A DNA stretch of 64,000 nucleotides from Favolaschia claudopus (GCA_037176885.1 JAWWNJ010000064.1:372001-436000), one strand, 5' to 3'. Shown: positions 35,123 to 47,890, numbered from the stretch's first letter. Notes: generated by a model from the sequence alone, not told the origin. Numbers and translations are program-made.

Positions 35123-36543
35123 ATGGTGCTCTCTACTGGCTTCAAATTCGCTGTAGTCCTCGGTGCTCTAGCTCTCCCAGCCGCTGCACAGTCTGCCTTC
35201 CCCGGAGTCATTGCGACGGGCACAAATGGTCCTACTAACCCGCCAAGGCCCACTGCGCCAACACTGATAAATCAAACCTCTATGGCGCGCCTCATAACAC
35301 TCAACTCCGTTGACGATTTTTGCCTGTTCGCCCCACCCGAGGGGCCAGCTCTCATCGGAGATACTGAGGTGCGGAGACAACTCCTACTAACTAGCGCCTT
35401 TCTCAATGTCTCTATTTTATTCGATTCCCAAAGACGGAGGAGGTCGCTTGGTGCACAAAACCCCGCAATAATGCGCGCGTTATACCAGATGGCACCATTA
35501 CAGGGGTCACCTTCCTCAAAACTCCGTTTTACGTACAGATAATGGGGATCGGGAACTTCACGAACCTCAATATCAGAGCAGGCGATGACGGCGGAGAGCT
35601 TGACCCCCACGGAGCACAGGGTTCAGGTAAGTACATACCAAACACCATAGGTGTAGATCTGTTGCTACTTGTCTGATGAGCAAACGTATAGGCAATCCTA
35701 TTGGCGGAAATGTAAGCAAAGACCGCAACGAAACCCTCTATCGCCCTTCTCATCAACATCTAGGTAACCACGAACATCGTCAATGGAGCTGACGACGTGT
35801 TCTACGAAGAATGGATGATGTTCATTTCGGCTAACCGGTTTTGTGTTCGAGCGTGCACGAACGCCAACTCAACGTATGCTGCCAAGTATATGTGCGAGCA
35901 CAAACTCGATGTCATGGGTTGCGACTTTGTTATGCCGGGGACATACCACCCGGCTGGTACTTTGTGAGTTCTTGTTTTTCTGAGTGAAACTCGCATTTTG
36001 AACTGCTTCACTGAACTGCCCTTTATTAACTCCAGCGAAAGCTGTGAAGCCGATGTCGCATACCCACCCGGGTGGTACCCCACGGCAACCGTATCCGGCA
36101 GCACATTGTTTTCCACCTTTGCCCAATACTGGACAGGCGTTGTTGGCGATCAGACATTCACCGTAGGCGACTTGGTCACGCCTACCGCGCCAGCCACCAT
36201 CCCGAGCTCTTCCAACTGCGCCACGGTATCCACCATTGCGAACGGAATTGCTTTGGCTTCTCTCACCGCCGGTGCTATCGGGACAGAAATTCCAACAGTG
36301 AGCACTGGAAGCGGTGGAAGTGGCGGAAGTGGATCGGCCACGAGTCCAGGTAATTAGGCGACGTCAACGACTAGATTCTAGCTTCCTGACGATTTTTCAG
36401 GCGGTTCCGGACCATCTCAATCTGCCCCTCCAAATGCTGCTCTGCACGGTGCACATGTTGGATTCAGTTCCATGGGAGAGTTCGTTGGCATCGTGGTTGT
36501 CAGCTTAGTTTCGGGTTTGGCAGCTATTGCCATGCTACACTAA
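35123..36543 (+). CDS. MP88-like GPI-anchored mannoprotein, copy 2
   Basis: Six exons (35123-35368, 35434-35626, 35692-35711, 35764-35963, 36036-36349, 36401-36543) give 371 aa. The signal peptide is FKFAVVLGALALPAAAQS. The ectodomain closely follows copy 1 (MARLITLNSVDDFCLFAPPE, EVAWCTKPRNNARVIPDGTI, HKLDVMGCDFVMPGTYHPAG, ESCEADVAYPPGWYPT) and keeps the Cys pattern. A Gly/Ser-rich linker leads to the hydrophobic tail VGIVVVSLVSGLAAIAMLH. It lacks two introns present in copy 1 and has a shorter linker. The two genes are a same-strand duplication with the Gly-Asn-Ile repeat gene between them. Confidence 0.88.
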
Positions 36544-36690
36544 TTCGTAGGACGATGGGCCGAGGGTAGTGCGTCTCGAGCTGTTTGAGTTACATGAGTT
36601 CGGTGGTTCATTTCTTGTCACTCTTTTGAACAATTGATTCACGATCTAATGACAATATTACAACTATCGCGCTTTAGTTTGACATCTGGC

Positions 36691-38826
36691 TTAGATGGTT
36701 TCGAAAATGGGAGTGCCCAACGTGATTCCCATGTCCATCTCAGCGTCGTTGTACCTATTGTCCCCATCATACCAAAAGCCGATCAACTCCTTGTTATTTG
36801 GGAACTTCACCGAGTCTTCCTCGCTGAAAATCAATCTCGCGAACTCCCAATCCGAGTTGCTAATGAAAGCAAGATTACATCCGAACGCCTCAGCATCTTC
36901 GTCTGCGTCACTTTGAAGAAGAGAGGATGATTTTTTGTCTTTGATATGCGCATCCAACGCCGAAGGGCTGACAACGTAGTTGAAAGCGATCAGTTGGAAA
37001 TGGCAGGGAAGAGAAAAAGAGAATACGAACCGTGCTACGAGTTTCAACACCTCCGCCCCATGCGCTGCATCAAGCAAAAAAGTGTTGTGCGAAGAGTGTT
37101 TGTCGAGCCGTTCCCACCGTTCTTGCTCTGGATTCTTTTTACGGCGCCTGTCATAATCATAATCGTCGTCTGAGTCTTCTTCTTCGCGTCGCTGACACGC
37201 TGCAGCCCAACCAGCTTCAGGGTCGATGTGCGCGAATATACGAGCAGCACGGTCGGGGTCAGCGCAGTGGTATCCCCAATCGTATCGATTAACCCAACGG
37301 ACGCGGGGGATGGACGATCGCGTACTCCAGTGCACCGATCGCGCGAGAAGCAGTAGCTCGAGCGGGTCGCAGGATGAGTGATACGCTAGACACGAGTCCA
37401 TTGGCATTTTGCGATCCCCGTATCCGTTCACTTTGATGATCTACGGCCATGCAAGTGAGAAACGGAGGAAAATGCAGGGGTTATATTCTCGTACCTTCCA
37501 GATCCCGATTTTGGCTGGGACACGGTGGGTGTAATCTTGGCGGAAGATTGTGCCGCCGGGAAGCGCTTGATCTTCGGTGGAGGGGAAATCGTGCTTGATC
37601 GTCGTCTCGAGACCGCGTAAGACGGACGCTAGTTGGCCCCATATGAGTTCGCCTACACGCTATACGTGAATAGAAGGTATCTTTGAATGAACTAGAGCTT
37701 ACCGGACGAGATGGTGAACGTTCCTTGAAGCTCGCGCGCAATTGCCGGTTTGGCGTCTTTCCAGTCGGGTTGAATGATACGATCGTATTCTATTTCGTCG
37801 TCGTCGTCATCATCCTCATTAAAATCTTCTTCTTCTGAGTCTTCGAATATTTCTTCTTCGCGTTCCCCAAAGGCGACCCACTGACGCGGCTTCTTCCTGC
37901 CCCAGTTGCGACTGCTCTTCAGCTCAGCCACAGCTTGGAAAATTTTGCATTCGCGTTTGTGAGCGCGCTTCCAGTCCGCTGTTTGACAGTCCTTCCAAGA
38001 TTATGAGATTGCGGAAAAACTCTGAAACGAAAAGGAACGGACTTTACCGCAATAATAACAGCTCGCACAGCGCGAACACCGTTGGAACGTCTCTCCTGCT
38101 TTGTCACAGCCGTTGCACTTCTTCGAAGAGCCATTCAGCTCGTTCCGGTCGATGTCGTCGTTGATGCGGAGAAGGGTTTCTAGATTGCAGGGGAAAATCT
38201 AAATCAAAGAACAGTGAGTACCTCGACCCGGAACATCATTCAATTCGACGCCGCACTTTCACGAACTTGGCATGATCGAGACGCAGCCCATACAATCCGA
38301 GAGAAAAGTACTTCTTCTCGGCGTAAAGCACAGCTATCGTCGATCCTACTTTCACGCTAAACTGAGCTTCGATGTCGAAATTCGAATGGAGATGAGTCTC
38401 CTTCCCATCTTTGCCTTTGACGGTAAGGACGTTACGAATGAGCGAGTTGTCGTGGTCGACTATCTCTCCAAGAAAGCACCAGTGGCGAGGAGGGGGAAGG
38501 GGCTCGTTTTTCCAGTCACGGCGGTCGTATAGCTCGAACGGCGCGCATTGGACGTACGAAGGGAAAGTCTTGGGATTACGCAGGTCGTTAGGTCTGAAGC
38601 GCTGACTCTCTTCGTCCGAGAAGTCCTCGTATTCATCATCTGAGTCGTAGTAGAAGTATCCGCCCCATTCACCCAGCTCTCCTGCTAATTCGGAATCCGA
38701 GTCCTCGAAGTCGACTTCTTCTTCCAAATCGTCGCTGCCCATGCCGTGGACCAGTCGATTGATCAAGCTCGCTGGAGGCTCGTAGTCGATAGCGTCCATC
38801 GGGTGTCGGTATGGGTGGCGAGGCAT
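36691..38826 (-). CDS. MYND zinc-finger protein with acidic segments
   Basis: Exons 38257-38826, 38043-38198, 37703-37991, 37495-37652, 37031-37440 and 36691-36967 join in phase to about 619 aa. The last intron (63 nt) keeps frame, so it may be retained. An acidic N-terminal region (DDLEEEVDFEDSDSE) precedes a domain with FELYDRRDWKNEPLPPPRHW. Then comes the MYND finger: CNGCDKAGETFQRCSRCASC, YYCGK, DCQTADWKRAHKREC, with all expected Cys/His ligands. A second Asp/Glu-rich stretch (EDSEEEDFNEDDDDDDE) follows, then a C-terminal domain of unknown type. MYND fingers bind proline-rich partners and are common in fungal regulators; the role here is not known. Confidence 0.85.
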
Positions 38827-38974
38827 GGTAGGCAGTGGCAGAAAAGATCAAGAGACAAAGAGCGAAACATGAGACACGGCCACGTGATTCACGTGAACGT
38901 ATTGATCAGTGATAATGACAACGCGATCCAATTATAGAAGTAAAGTAAATACGTGCGACCGGTTATAAAACTAC

Positions 38975-39985
38975 TTATCCTCTGACTTCTTGTGCCGTAT
39001 GCTCCCAGAGCGCTTTTCTCTCTTCCTCCGTCGCCACATACGCGCTCTTTCCCATTACATCCCCTTTGTCGTCTCTTCTCGAAAAGCCTGGTTCCCCATT
39101 GAGCAGCGCAAAAAGCATGTACTCAGCGCAGACAGCGGGAAATATTGCGGTCATTCGAACGAGTGGGCGTACGAGCCGCATGGCCCAGTGACTTGAGTCG
39201 TACAGAGGAGTATTGACAAATCCAGGATGGATGTGAGTGAAGGAGATTGCGGGGTCCCTGAGTGCGAATTCCTATTCCAAGATTATGTCGGTGTCTCACA
39301 AAATATAGAGCTGAAGCGAAGTAGACTCACCTGCAAAGCCATGTCCGTGTAAGTGCAACTGACTCGCATAGCAGTCATTCCAGAATATTTTCGCTTAAGA
39401 CCAAAGTCGTGCGCGTCGATCGGTATTCCCCTCGCAGGGTCTAGCACAAGCATAGCTGACGACGCTTCTCCCGCCTGATGTGCTGCGCGCAAAGAGGGTA
39501 GCAACTCGTGCACGAACTTCCATCGCCCATAATATCGCAAAGCCAACTGAACATCGATTCCCTCTTCGGTGTCGTTTCTGCCTAACAGACTCGCATATCC
39601 AGAAGAAATGACAAGGTAATTGATTCTTGGAAAGCGTTGGCGGATATCGGTGGTGAACTTTGCGATATTTTTCATCAAGGATGCTTCGCATGGCACAAAT
39701 TCGTGCCGCCACCCGGTCGATGAGGGCTTCGGCAGGGACGCGAGGATTTCGTCTGCGGCTTGCTGATTACGCCCAGCAATGACGATCTGAGCGTTGCCTC
39801 GGGTGTATCGGGCGAATGCCTCCGCCATGCTGCGACCCACGCCGGATGTACCTGCAAGTTCTCTGAACACTAGCATATGCGACGATTACTACCAGGAAGC
39901 ACTTACCGCCTATGAAGACGGCGACCGGGACGTATGAGATACTGAAAGAGGAGTTGAAAGCTTTGACGGCGGCCAGAGAAGGCAT
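38975..39985 (-). CDS. short-chain dehydrogenase/reductase (SDR)
   Basis: Three exons (39907-39985, 39331-39851, 38975-39271) join in phase to 298 aa. The first junction creates the nucleotide-binding glycine motif GGTSGVGRSMAEAF. IVIAGRNQQAADEIL is the second strand and NYLVISSGYASLLGR the region corresponding to the SDR NxAG/Ser part. The typical Tyr-x3-Lys is not evident (KYSGMTAMRVSCTYTDMALQ occupies its place), as in a divergent fungal SDR subgroup. It would use NAD(P)H; the substrate is unknown. It is unrelated in detail to the interrupted SDR at 40.8-45 kb. Confidence 0.85.
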
Positions 39986-40817
39986 GTTGGAGGGCGATTA
40001 TCTGAGAGTCTGAGGAGAGTCTTGCGAGTCGTCGAATATGATCCTCTGTGTAGTAGACGAGTGAATTTAAAGAGTCTCGGAGCGCCGGAGCCGGCGTCAT
40101 TCAAGAGAATGATGGCCGCATCGAGGGGAACTGAAGATCCACGCATATTGCAGGCCCAAGCAGCCAACACAATCCCTCCCTTCGACGAGAGCAACACAGA
40201 TTGTCGCGGGAAACTCTGCCATATTAGGAAATTGCAGACAAAAGTCGGCAACTGCCGCTCGGCCTATTTGCCGGATGTCAGCACTTGGGGGTAGAGGGCC
40301 GCCGCTACGCGCGGCAAAACTCGCACTTATGTATCTAGTTCTAGTATGTTTACACTCTTCTTGAGGCGTGCTGAACCCATAGGAAAATGGATAAATGAAT
40401 TTACATCAAATATGAATATATAGGACAGTTTTCCGATTCCGTGTCCAGGATTTCTGGACTATTACAAAACAAGTCCGAAAATCGGACTAGAAATTGAGTC
40501 GACACATCTTTAGATGAATGAAGTAAATTCAACAATAATAAAGATGGATTTCATATTAATTCCGAGTCAACTTACCATGAACAAGAAACCTGTGATTGAC
40601 GAGCAAGGACCAAATCCAGAAGTCCTAAGAGGCTGAGTGATCAAAGCACAACGTTTGACATTGCAAATTGAAATACTTACCGCCAACTTACTTACTGCCG
40701 GACTCGGAGGACTCGCAGTGTACTGTCGGACCCACTTGCAAAAGGCTACGACTCGCGGCGTTGCCAGCTAACGATTTTATCTTGACTCTCGGTACTTCTC
40801 CCTCAAAACCCCCGCTC
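39986..40817. other. no gene; spacer between divergent SDR genes
   Basis: Frames are short and unsupported. The middle is AT-rich, with a CCGATT..AATCGG inverted pair around 40,432-40,480. It contains the promoters of the minus-strand SDR and the plus-strand interrupted SDR. Confidence 0.35.
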
Positions 40818-43800
40818 ATGTCAGCACTTCGACGGCTCTTCGTCGTTGCAGGTAATATTCTCACCTATTAGAACGGTCAAAATCACGGACTATATGTGTA
40901 GGCATTGGTAGAGCTGCTGGTACCGGTGCGGCAGCAGCGTTAGCAATGTTTCATTGAAATCTAAAGCATAACTTTACTGACCCATTTGACTAGTCGTCGT
41001 TTCTCGAAAGAAGGATACAGTGTCGCTTTAATTGCACGCGGGGAGGACACCTTAGTCTGGGGGAGAGATATATCACCCACCTCTCGAAGAGAGTTAATTT
41101 TGATATATTGTGGCCTCTGGGCGACAGCCAATTTTGATATATCGAATGAAGCTCGGTCTACAGCCCATATTAAGTAGAATCCGTTGCAAGCTGCCAACCT
41201 GGAATCACGGTTCCTGATGGTTACTGAAACGGCGGGGATCAATATGTTGATCACGTCTGAGAACATCGCCATCAAAGGCGGTCAATGAAGCTCGTCGTCG
41301 TCGTCGACGACGTCGAGAAACGGAATTTGGGAAAATCCAGAAAATTGTGAGAAAAATTGTGAGGGTGGGCGGCAGAGAAGTGACGTCGTATAAGCACGTA
41401 GATTGCGTACACGATGCAAGTAAAGCGTATAATTCGCGAATTATGCGGCTTTGTCGATGATTTGGGCCAAAATAGGCCAGCACAAATCCGCAGAGCGCGT
41501 GCCACGGCGGTGTGTGCGCATAGACGATACACATGTTCGGCGCCCTCATATACAGCTCTGAGACGCTGCGCTACAGCTGCTGTCCTCGGCAAAATTATGG
41601 AACAATCGCCCCAGAATCAGCACCGTATCGGTCGGCGTTACCGCCGCTCAACAGGTTGCATCTTTATCAAGATATAGAAAGATGTAGCATACACTCGAGA
41701 GTGTCATGGCCGAGGGACTCAGCCATTCGCCCCGATGCGCAGCAGGAAAAACAGTTTGGGGGCATTGGGAGCGCGGTGATGGAAGCCAGAGGTAATTTGG
41801 GATAGTAATGAAGGGTGGGTAATGAGTTTAGATAAATTGACGCGCCGGTATGTGTTCTACCGGCCCTCAATCCAGGAGAGCTCAGGATTCGACGGCGCGT
41901 CGCGCAAAAAAAGAAATTCGAGCCTGTAACCAGGTTCTGGCCCCAAAATGGCTAGAGAATATTCGAGGAAGGATGTCCCAATGTTTTTTAAGCTCCATAG
42001 CAGAGTTCTAGATACCAGAGTTGAGCTTAGAAGGTCCAGACTCGGCAGTTTGGGGAGTACAAAATTTCATGATATAATTGTCGGTAGACACGGTTCGGAG
42101 ACGGCAAACGACCTAGAATCGACTCAGACGCAGCCCACAGTCAAGCTCAAGAGATTCGTGTTGTGAATTGCCATCGGGAGCGGCGAGAAATACCGTACGA
42201 CGCGCGAGGTCGTCGTGGTAGAAAGCAAGAGTGTCACATATGTCACACCGGCTCGATGTCCCGAGACTGCCAAATTGGGGTCGCTGGAGAAAAATGTCCT
42301 CCGGGTACTGCCCCTGAGCATATTCTGGCAAATCTGATTTTCGGAATAACAAAATGAGTACGGTCTGAATTTGACTGAGAAATTCCGACAGCCAAATTGT
42401 GGCCAACGGGTTGAGAAATGCGGAAGACAGATTGATGGGCGCCTAACGGGCGCTAAGTGGCGTCACTGTCAGACAAAACTGCGTCGATAGCGACCTTCAG
42501 TGGATTTTATGTAGATCCGAGCTTTCGGACAGAGTGTAGGGACGTCACCGAATGATAATGTGTCGTTATTTCAGGAAACGGGCCACAGATCAAGATATTG
42601 TAAGAGGAAAACAGCGCCAAGTGAACACCGAGCTGAGCGCTCACTGAGATTTACTCCACTTTCTGGTGACTTTGGTGCAACTTCTTTAAATTCTTTATCT
42701 GAGCGACTTTTTGAATAGATTTTGATTCTTAATGAACTGGTTGCCTTGTTAGAGTGTCATCCACTCAAAAAAACTGCCCTCTTCCTCCCAGAGCTTGCAA
42801 TCGACCACTATTTTTCGGATTCAGTGAACAAGCGCCCATCAAGCGCCCAATCGGACTCCTCGGTGACAGCCGGGACATTCGGGCCGCTCAGTCTGGAGCC
42901 TTCTAGACCCCGAGGCAGCGAATCGGATGCCTGCCGGGGTGGTCCATGATTGTTGAGATGTTCGTTTGTTCTCGTTGTCGCAACGTCGTCGTGAATGGGA
43001 GGTGGAGAGTGGTATTATTCAAGAACCATTCAAGGACGGGGAACCAAACCCCATCAAACTGGAGGGTTGGCAGCCTACATTAGCAAAGTAGCAGGTAAAT
43101 TACAGGTATCGACCTCTTGCCGTAGACAGAGTATAAGGATAGACGAAGAAAAAGCAAATAGCGGACGGAAGGCAACGAAGAAGACCCGCGCACAGAGAAT
43201 CAACATGTATAACAACAAGGGGCTGAGGCTCCCCGACCGACGGCACCCGACGGACGCGCAATGGAAAGCACGGAAAGGGTGAAATTGAGCGCAGTGAACC
43301 GAATAGGCGCGAACGAGACGGGGAGGGGCGGTGGAATACCAGAGACCGATAGGTGACAGAGAAGGATAGCTGGGCAAGGCTTGATATGAGGATGAGGGGT
43401 ACGGAAGGGGCCGATAAGCGGCGGGGTGGCCGGGTGGCGAATCGAAAAAGCGCACGATTGACGGCATCTTGAGGAAAACCGTGAAGGGAGAGCCTACAGG
43501 GGTTATATGAGCAGCACCCCCTGCGTTGTTGAGACCGGGAGAGAAAATTTGAGGCCAGTGCATCGCCGAATTGGGGAGGGAATGAGGAGGGTACGACGAG
43601 CTTTTGACGCGTTTTGTAGCGATTCGGGGAGCGGTAGCCGTTGACGGAAGATATATGCACATCTAGACGAGGTTTCAGGAGGCTGGAGGGCCAGGGGAAG
43701 GGTGGGCAGCGAAAGGGAGCGGTGGTGAGAAGAGGCAAGAAGCAAAATGATGGGATGTGATGGGGGCAGGTAATCATAATATCTGTCAACAATGATCCGC

Positions 43801-45048
43801 AAATGAAGCGCGCTTCCCGTCATTGTGCGCCAACCGACCAGCGGCGGGGATTCGCGCCCGCGAGGAGCGCAAACCCAGGTGCGCAACCATCATTTCAGCT
43901 ACTGATGCCATCATTCTGACTCTCGCCCATAGGCCACAATATATCAAAATTTACTCTCATTGACGGTCGTTTGATATATAAAAACCCCATATACGCCTGG
44001 GGAGGATTCTTTGAACGCTCTTTCCGACGAGATCAAGAAAGGCGGCGGCGAGGTGAAGTCAGCTTTTCGTCAATAACCGACTCTGTCTTCTGAGCTCGCA
44101 ATTCCCGCACCCAGGCAATCCCATACTGCATCCCATCCTACTCAGCCGACGACATCACCTCCGCCTTCACCTCAATAAGCGCTCAATTCCCCAACTCTCA
44201 TTATGCCCTCCGCGCCGCGTTATTCAACGTGGGATACGCCGTTTGGAAGCCGTTCCTCGAAGTCACCGCATCAGAGGTGCAAGAATGTTAGTACTTACCA
44301 TCCTTCCTCCTCTCGCTTATTTACTTACTCATGCCTACTGTACTTCTCAGCGCTGAACACCAACGTTGCTGCCGCCTTTGCCTTCTCCCGCTCCGCCATC
44401 CTCAAGTTCAAAGAAAACAAACTCGATGCAGAGAATCCCAAACGGGGGACGCTCATATTCAAGGGCGCAACTGCTAGTACGCGGGGGAATAAGATGACTT
44501 CTGCGTTTTCGATTGGCAAGTTTGGTGCGCGTGCGCTTAGCCAGTCGTTGGCGAAAGAGTTCGGGAAGGATGGCATTCATGTGAGTCTCGTCTATGCACA
44601 TTCAAGTTTTTACTCCTCGTTAAATTGATTAAATACGGAGTTTAGGTGGCGCATGTATGTGTGTTTTTTTATCTCATTTCAGCGTAACCATTCATGTGAA
44701 CTTAATCCAAGGCCATAATCGACGGGCGTAAGTTGATGTAAAATCTTACGCTTCCAGACTCGCTCATTCGAGGGCAGAAATCATGACAGGGGCAGCACTC
44801 GAACGCAGTCGTGATCAACCTCTTTCCGGACTCAGTCCAGAGAGTATCGCTCAGGTATTTCATGAAGAGTACAAACCGACTTTCGGTTTTTGCTGACAAG
44901 TGCCTCGTAGGCTTATATGTATCTAGTTAACCAAGAAAAATCGGCGTGGACTTGGGAGTTGGATCGTTCGTCCGTTCGCCTACCGCTGAACGACTGTAAG
45001 ACTGATTTGGTACGCTTCGCAGTCCGCCCGGCTCAAGAGCAGTGGTGA
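40818..45048 (+). pseudogene. SDR-family gene split by a 2.95-kb insertion
   Basis: 5' exons 40818-40851, 40902-40938 and from 40994 encode MSALRRLFVVAGIGRAAG, TGAAAARRFSKEGYSVALIA and RGEDTL. The 3' part resumes at 43999 with GEDSLNALSDEIKKGGGE and continues through exons 44115-44286, 44351-44580, a 9-nt exon 44646-44654, 44712-44727, 44790-44854, 44911-44965 and 45023-45048. These encode AALFNVGYAVWKPFLEVTAS, LNTNVAAAFAFSRSAI, KRGTLIFKGATASTRGN, SAFSIGKFGARALSQSLAKE and the ending LDLRPAQEQW. Every 3' junction is in phase, so the insertion is the only clear lesion and the event may be young. The 5' reading frame stops about 130 nt into the insert. Intact relatives are NAD(P)-binding oxidoreductases. 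Confidence 0.8.
41048..43998. mobile_element. non-autonomous DNA transposon inserted in the SDR gene
   Basis: Both borders are GGGGAGGA (41040-41047 and 43999-44006), an 8-bp direct duplication of SDR coding sequence. Inside, near each end, the same sequence occurs inverted: AATTTTGATATATTGTGGCC at 41096 and its complement at 43931-43951, with weaker symmetry outward through ATATATCA and GGGG. An 8-bp duplication is typical of hAT elements, but the outermost bases do not match each other well and no transposase is encoded. The interior holds short unsupported frames and a C/T-rich (minus strand) stretch at 43,075-43,790. Confidence 0.7.
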
Positions 45049-45129
45049 AATGTTCAAGGCCAATGCATGCTTGCGTCGAACCGACTTATCAACTTTCTTG
45101 CGTCCTTACCTTACCTCGCTGTCCTCCTT

Positions 45130-45910
45130 TCCTCCCACCTCGACCGTTCTTTCACGCCCTTCCCGATTCGCATGCCCATATCGTTTTCTTCAATTCGGCT
45201 CCCATTCACTCCGCTGCGCGCCCGCCCTGCGACTCTCTCGACGACTCCTATCTGCCCTTCATCTCTCACTCCCATCGTAACCCGGGCATAATGCATTTCT
45301 CTCTATACACCCCCACGTATCTCGTCTCTACGTCTCATACATACAATCTTCATCATTGACACATCCCCGCATTTTCGACTGCTCACACACTATCTGACTC
45401 AAATATACGTTCTCGCTTCTCGTCCTTTGTCGTCCCCCGTTTCCTCCCTCTCATTGTCTGACTCCTGCCCTCCCGTCCCCGTCGCTACTGTGCCCTCGTG
45501 CTCAAAACAACTACTCAATGAACCACCCTCCTGCCTACAAATCCCTACTTATCCTCGACACATTTCGTATATGATACCCTCGCATCGCTTCCACCACGGT
45601 CCGCTCTGTGATACCTCTCCCTCCTCCTTTACCGCTCCTTCACCCGCATATATATCCTGATCCGTCTCAACACAGCGTATTGACTTCCCCTTGCTCGCCG
45701 GTCCCTTCAGTCTTGTCGTCTGCAAAGCAAATCGATGCCCAGACGCAATAACAACAACATCATATGCATCCTTCCATCCCTTCCCTGCTCTCTAAATCTC
45801 TGTTCTTCCAAACCTGCACTCGACGCGTCCGCCTCGTTCGTTCCGAGCCGTCTCGCAAGCATCCGACTGTCAGTGTTCTCGAGAATCGTGCAAATGTTTT
45901 TCGAGGATCG
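45130..45910 (+). repeat. dispersed repeat, copy 2
   Basis: This is the second copy of the repeat at 3590-4425 (there inverted). It begins close behind the interrupted SDR gene and ends near TTTTTCGAGGATCGCGGCAG. It is pyrimidine-rich on the plus strand and without a convincing protein. Divergence between the copies is substantial, so neither is recent. Confidence 0.6.
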
Positions 45911-46220
45911 CGGCAGTGTTCTTCGACACTGTGACGCCTGCGGGAGATATACGGGCAAACTACAACAGGAAGAAGCAACGGATTCGCGGGCGGTGCTTCA
46001 TAGCAAGCAAGCGCATCAATTTTTTTTTTTCGTTTTTGTGGCCGCCACGCCAGTTCGCAAATCAATGATACTTACCCAACTCAAATATATATATATCTTC
46101 TTTTTCCCTTCGTGATGTGCTCAATCGCGTTCACATTCCTACTTTCTGAAGAGCATCGCGGTTTTAACCGAACCATCGTAAATAGCGACAAACATCCCCT
46201 TTGTTTACCATCCATCTACC

Positions 46221-46868
46221 ATGGCGGCACTTCCTCAGCTCCCTCAGAGTCAGATACTTTGCGTGAATGATACTTTTGAATGCTTTTTCTAACGATATCG
46301 TCTACAGGTCCCGGTGGTCTCCCGGCTCCCACTGCGCAAGGACCTGGTTTGTCAACTTTTGCTGTCTTTACAACGCGCTGAGTCTGTTTTTGCGAAGGCG
46401 CGATGCCCGGTTGGTTTCAAGAATGGGACGCTAATGTATTTCAAACAGCTGTCAATGCCATTCGTATCGACTTGGCGACTTTCCGAGCCGAGGTAGGTTT
46501 GGCCCAGGTAACTACATGTTTAGAATTTACATGATTGTGTCTCTCATGATCATCGTCACTGAAAGTCTGCGAACGGACGATGTGCAACCGGCCATCAGGC
46601 ACCCTCCGAGTCTGAGGTTGTACTTTTTGTCAGTGGCGACGACCCCACAGGTGTACCTGTGAGTTCATCACACCACAAGTACTTATATCTGCCCTAATTG
46701 TTTTCATTTAGCACAACCTGCCCGCCATCCAAAGCACTACGGACATAACGGCACTGACCCCTGCCAACCTCACCGCATATCTCACTGGCTACGGGCTATC
46801 GGCTCAGGGCAATCCCGCTGTACGCACCCGGCGCCTCGCTCGGCACCTAGGATACTTCGGCCACCTGT
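46221..46868 (+). pseudogene. degenerate small-protein gene, possibly Mug135-like family
   Basis: The start MAALPQLPQSQ, then PGGLPAPTAQGPGLSTF, MPGWFQEWDANVFQTAVNAI and FVSGDDPTGVP, and the end NLPAIQSTTDITALTPANLT with LTGYGLSAQGNPAVRTRRLA, recall a multicopy agaric family with a C-terminal Mug135-like domain. The pieces lie in more than one frame, with a stop after FAVFTTR and an unclear first splice donor. I therefore treat it as broken. Function is unknown even for intact members. Confidence 0.45.
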
Positions 46869-46899
46869 GAATCTAAGTAATTTGCACCTGCTGCGCATG

Positions 46900-47246
46900 C
46901 CTTCCTCAAACTCACCCTGCCCGTAAAATTGTCAATCAAGGCTCTCCGATCCACACTCCCGATATCCAAAGCGGCCGCAGCCTCTCGCGGCTTTGGTCCA
47001 AAGAGTGGATGACCTCCCCGCAATGCCACCGTCTTGCTGCCTTCGACAATACAGTCACCTCATCCGGCACGGTTTCCCACTTCCTCCTCTCGTGCCACGC
47101 TTTCCAATGCCAACGCCTCGAACGATTCATCCGCCGCCTCCCGCCCGCCCAACTCACCGGCGACTCCTGCTTTCCGCCAAAAAGGATCACAAGCGGTCCT
47201 GGACTTTGTTCGCAATACACCCCGTCTCCCGAGATACCTCTCGTAG
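46900..47246 (+). pseudogene. 3' remnant of a LINE-type retrotransposon polyprotein
   Basis: Frames across this stretch give SSGTVSHFLLSCHAFQCQRL followed, after a frame change, by GSQAVLDFVRNTPRLPRYLS. This order (a Cys/His-type HFLL-C segment, then a short helix ending in R-F/L-P-R) is characteristic of the last part of RT/RNase H proteins of fungal non-LTR elements. The rest of the element is missing and the frame is broken, so it is a relic. A pyrimidine-rich tail and an AATTATC-type AT stretch follow. Confidence 0.45.
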
Positions 47247-47890
47247 CTCTGCTACTCGCTTCCCTTTCCCATTTTCTCTTTCTCTTTCCTCTACTTACTT
47301 TAATTATCAAGCATAGTTTATAGCCATATTCTATTCCTGCCCTGCCATACACTCATAGCGCAATCTACACGTACTCCGCACTTGCTGCAACCCCTGCCCT
47401 ACCTCCATGCCCGCTAATTATTTCCGTGTAATATGCATTATAGTGCTACATGCATCCGATCTGCCTCTTGCCTACCACGCCCACCTCGACCGCTGTCCAT
47501 TTCTCTCTACTTGTCGTGCATATCCGACGCTCGTTCATCCATTCTTTACCCACGTCCAGTATGCAGACTAGAGGCTAGTATTCAGACTGAGATAATCAGA
47601 GCTAAGCGTACGAGTACGAGTTAATCCTAGCGAGATAGTGTAGTACTGTAGCAATAATAAGGGCGTGCAGATAGATTAAGGATAACAAAGGTAAAAAGAG
47701 AAAAGGGGACCGAGGGGAAAGCGTGGCGAAATACGGAAGGCAAAAACTGGACAGGGGAGGAAGAGGTGAATCTCGTCGGCTCTCTTCGAGGAAGGAAGCA
47801 GGAACGGCTTGGGAGCAGGCTGGACACTGCGTTCTCGCCAACCCATCGACACGTACGCCGCGGTTGAGACAGAAAACGGGCGCTCGACAC
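47247..47890. other. no gene; low-complexity spacer
   Basis: Pyrimidine-rich sequence on the plus strand switches to purine-rich after about 47,600. Apparent frames are Ser/Leu/Pro-rich and unsupported. It is the 3' flank of the minus-strand gene that ends at 47,891. Confidence 0.35.

Noticed and set aside
43075..43792. Minus-strand frames of 195 and 230 codons
   Set aside because: Two overlapping frames are open at once, with the same low-complexity bias, inside the inserted element, and no domain is visible.
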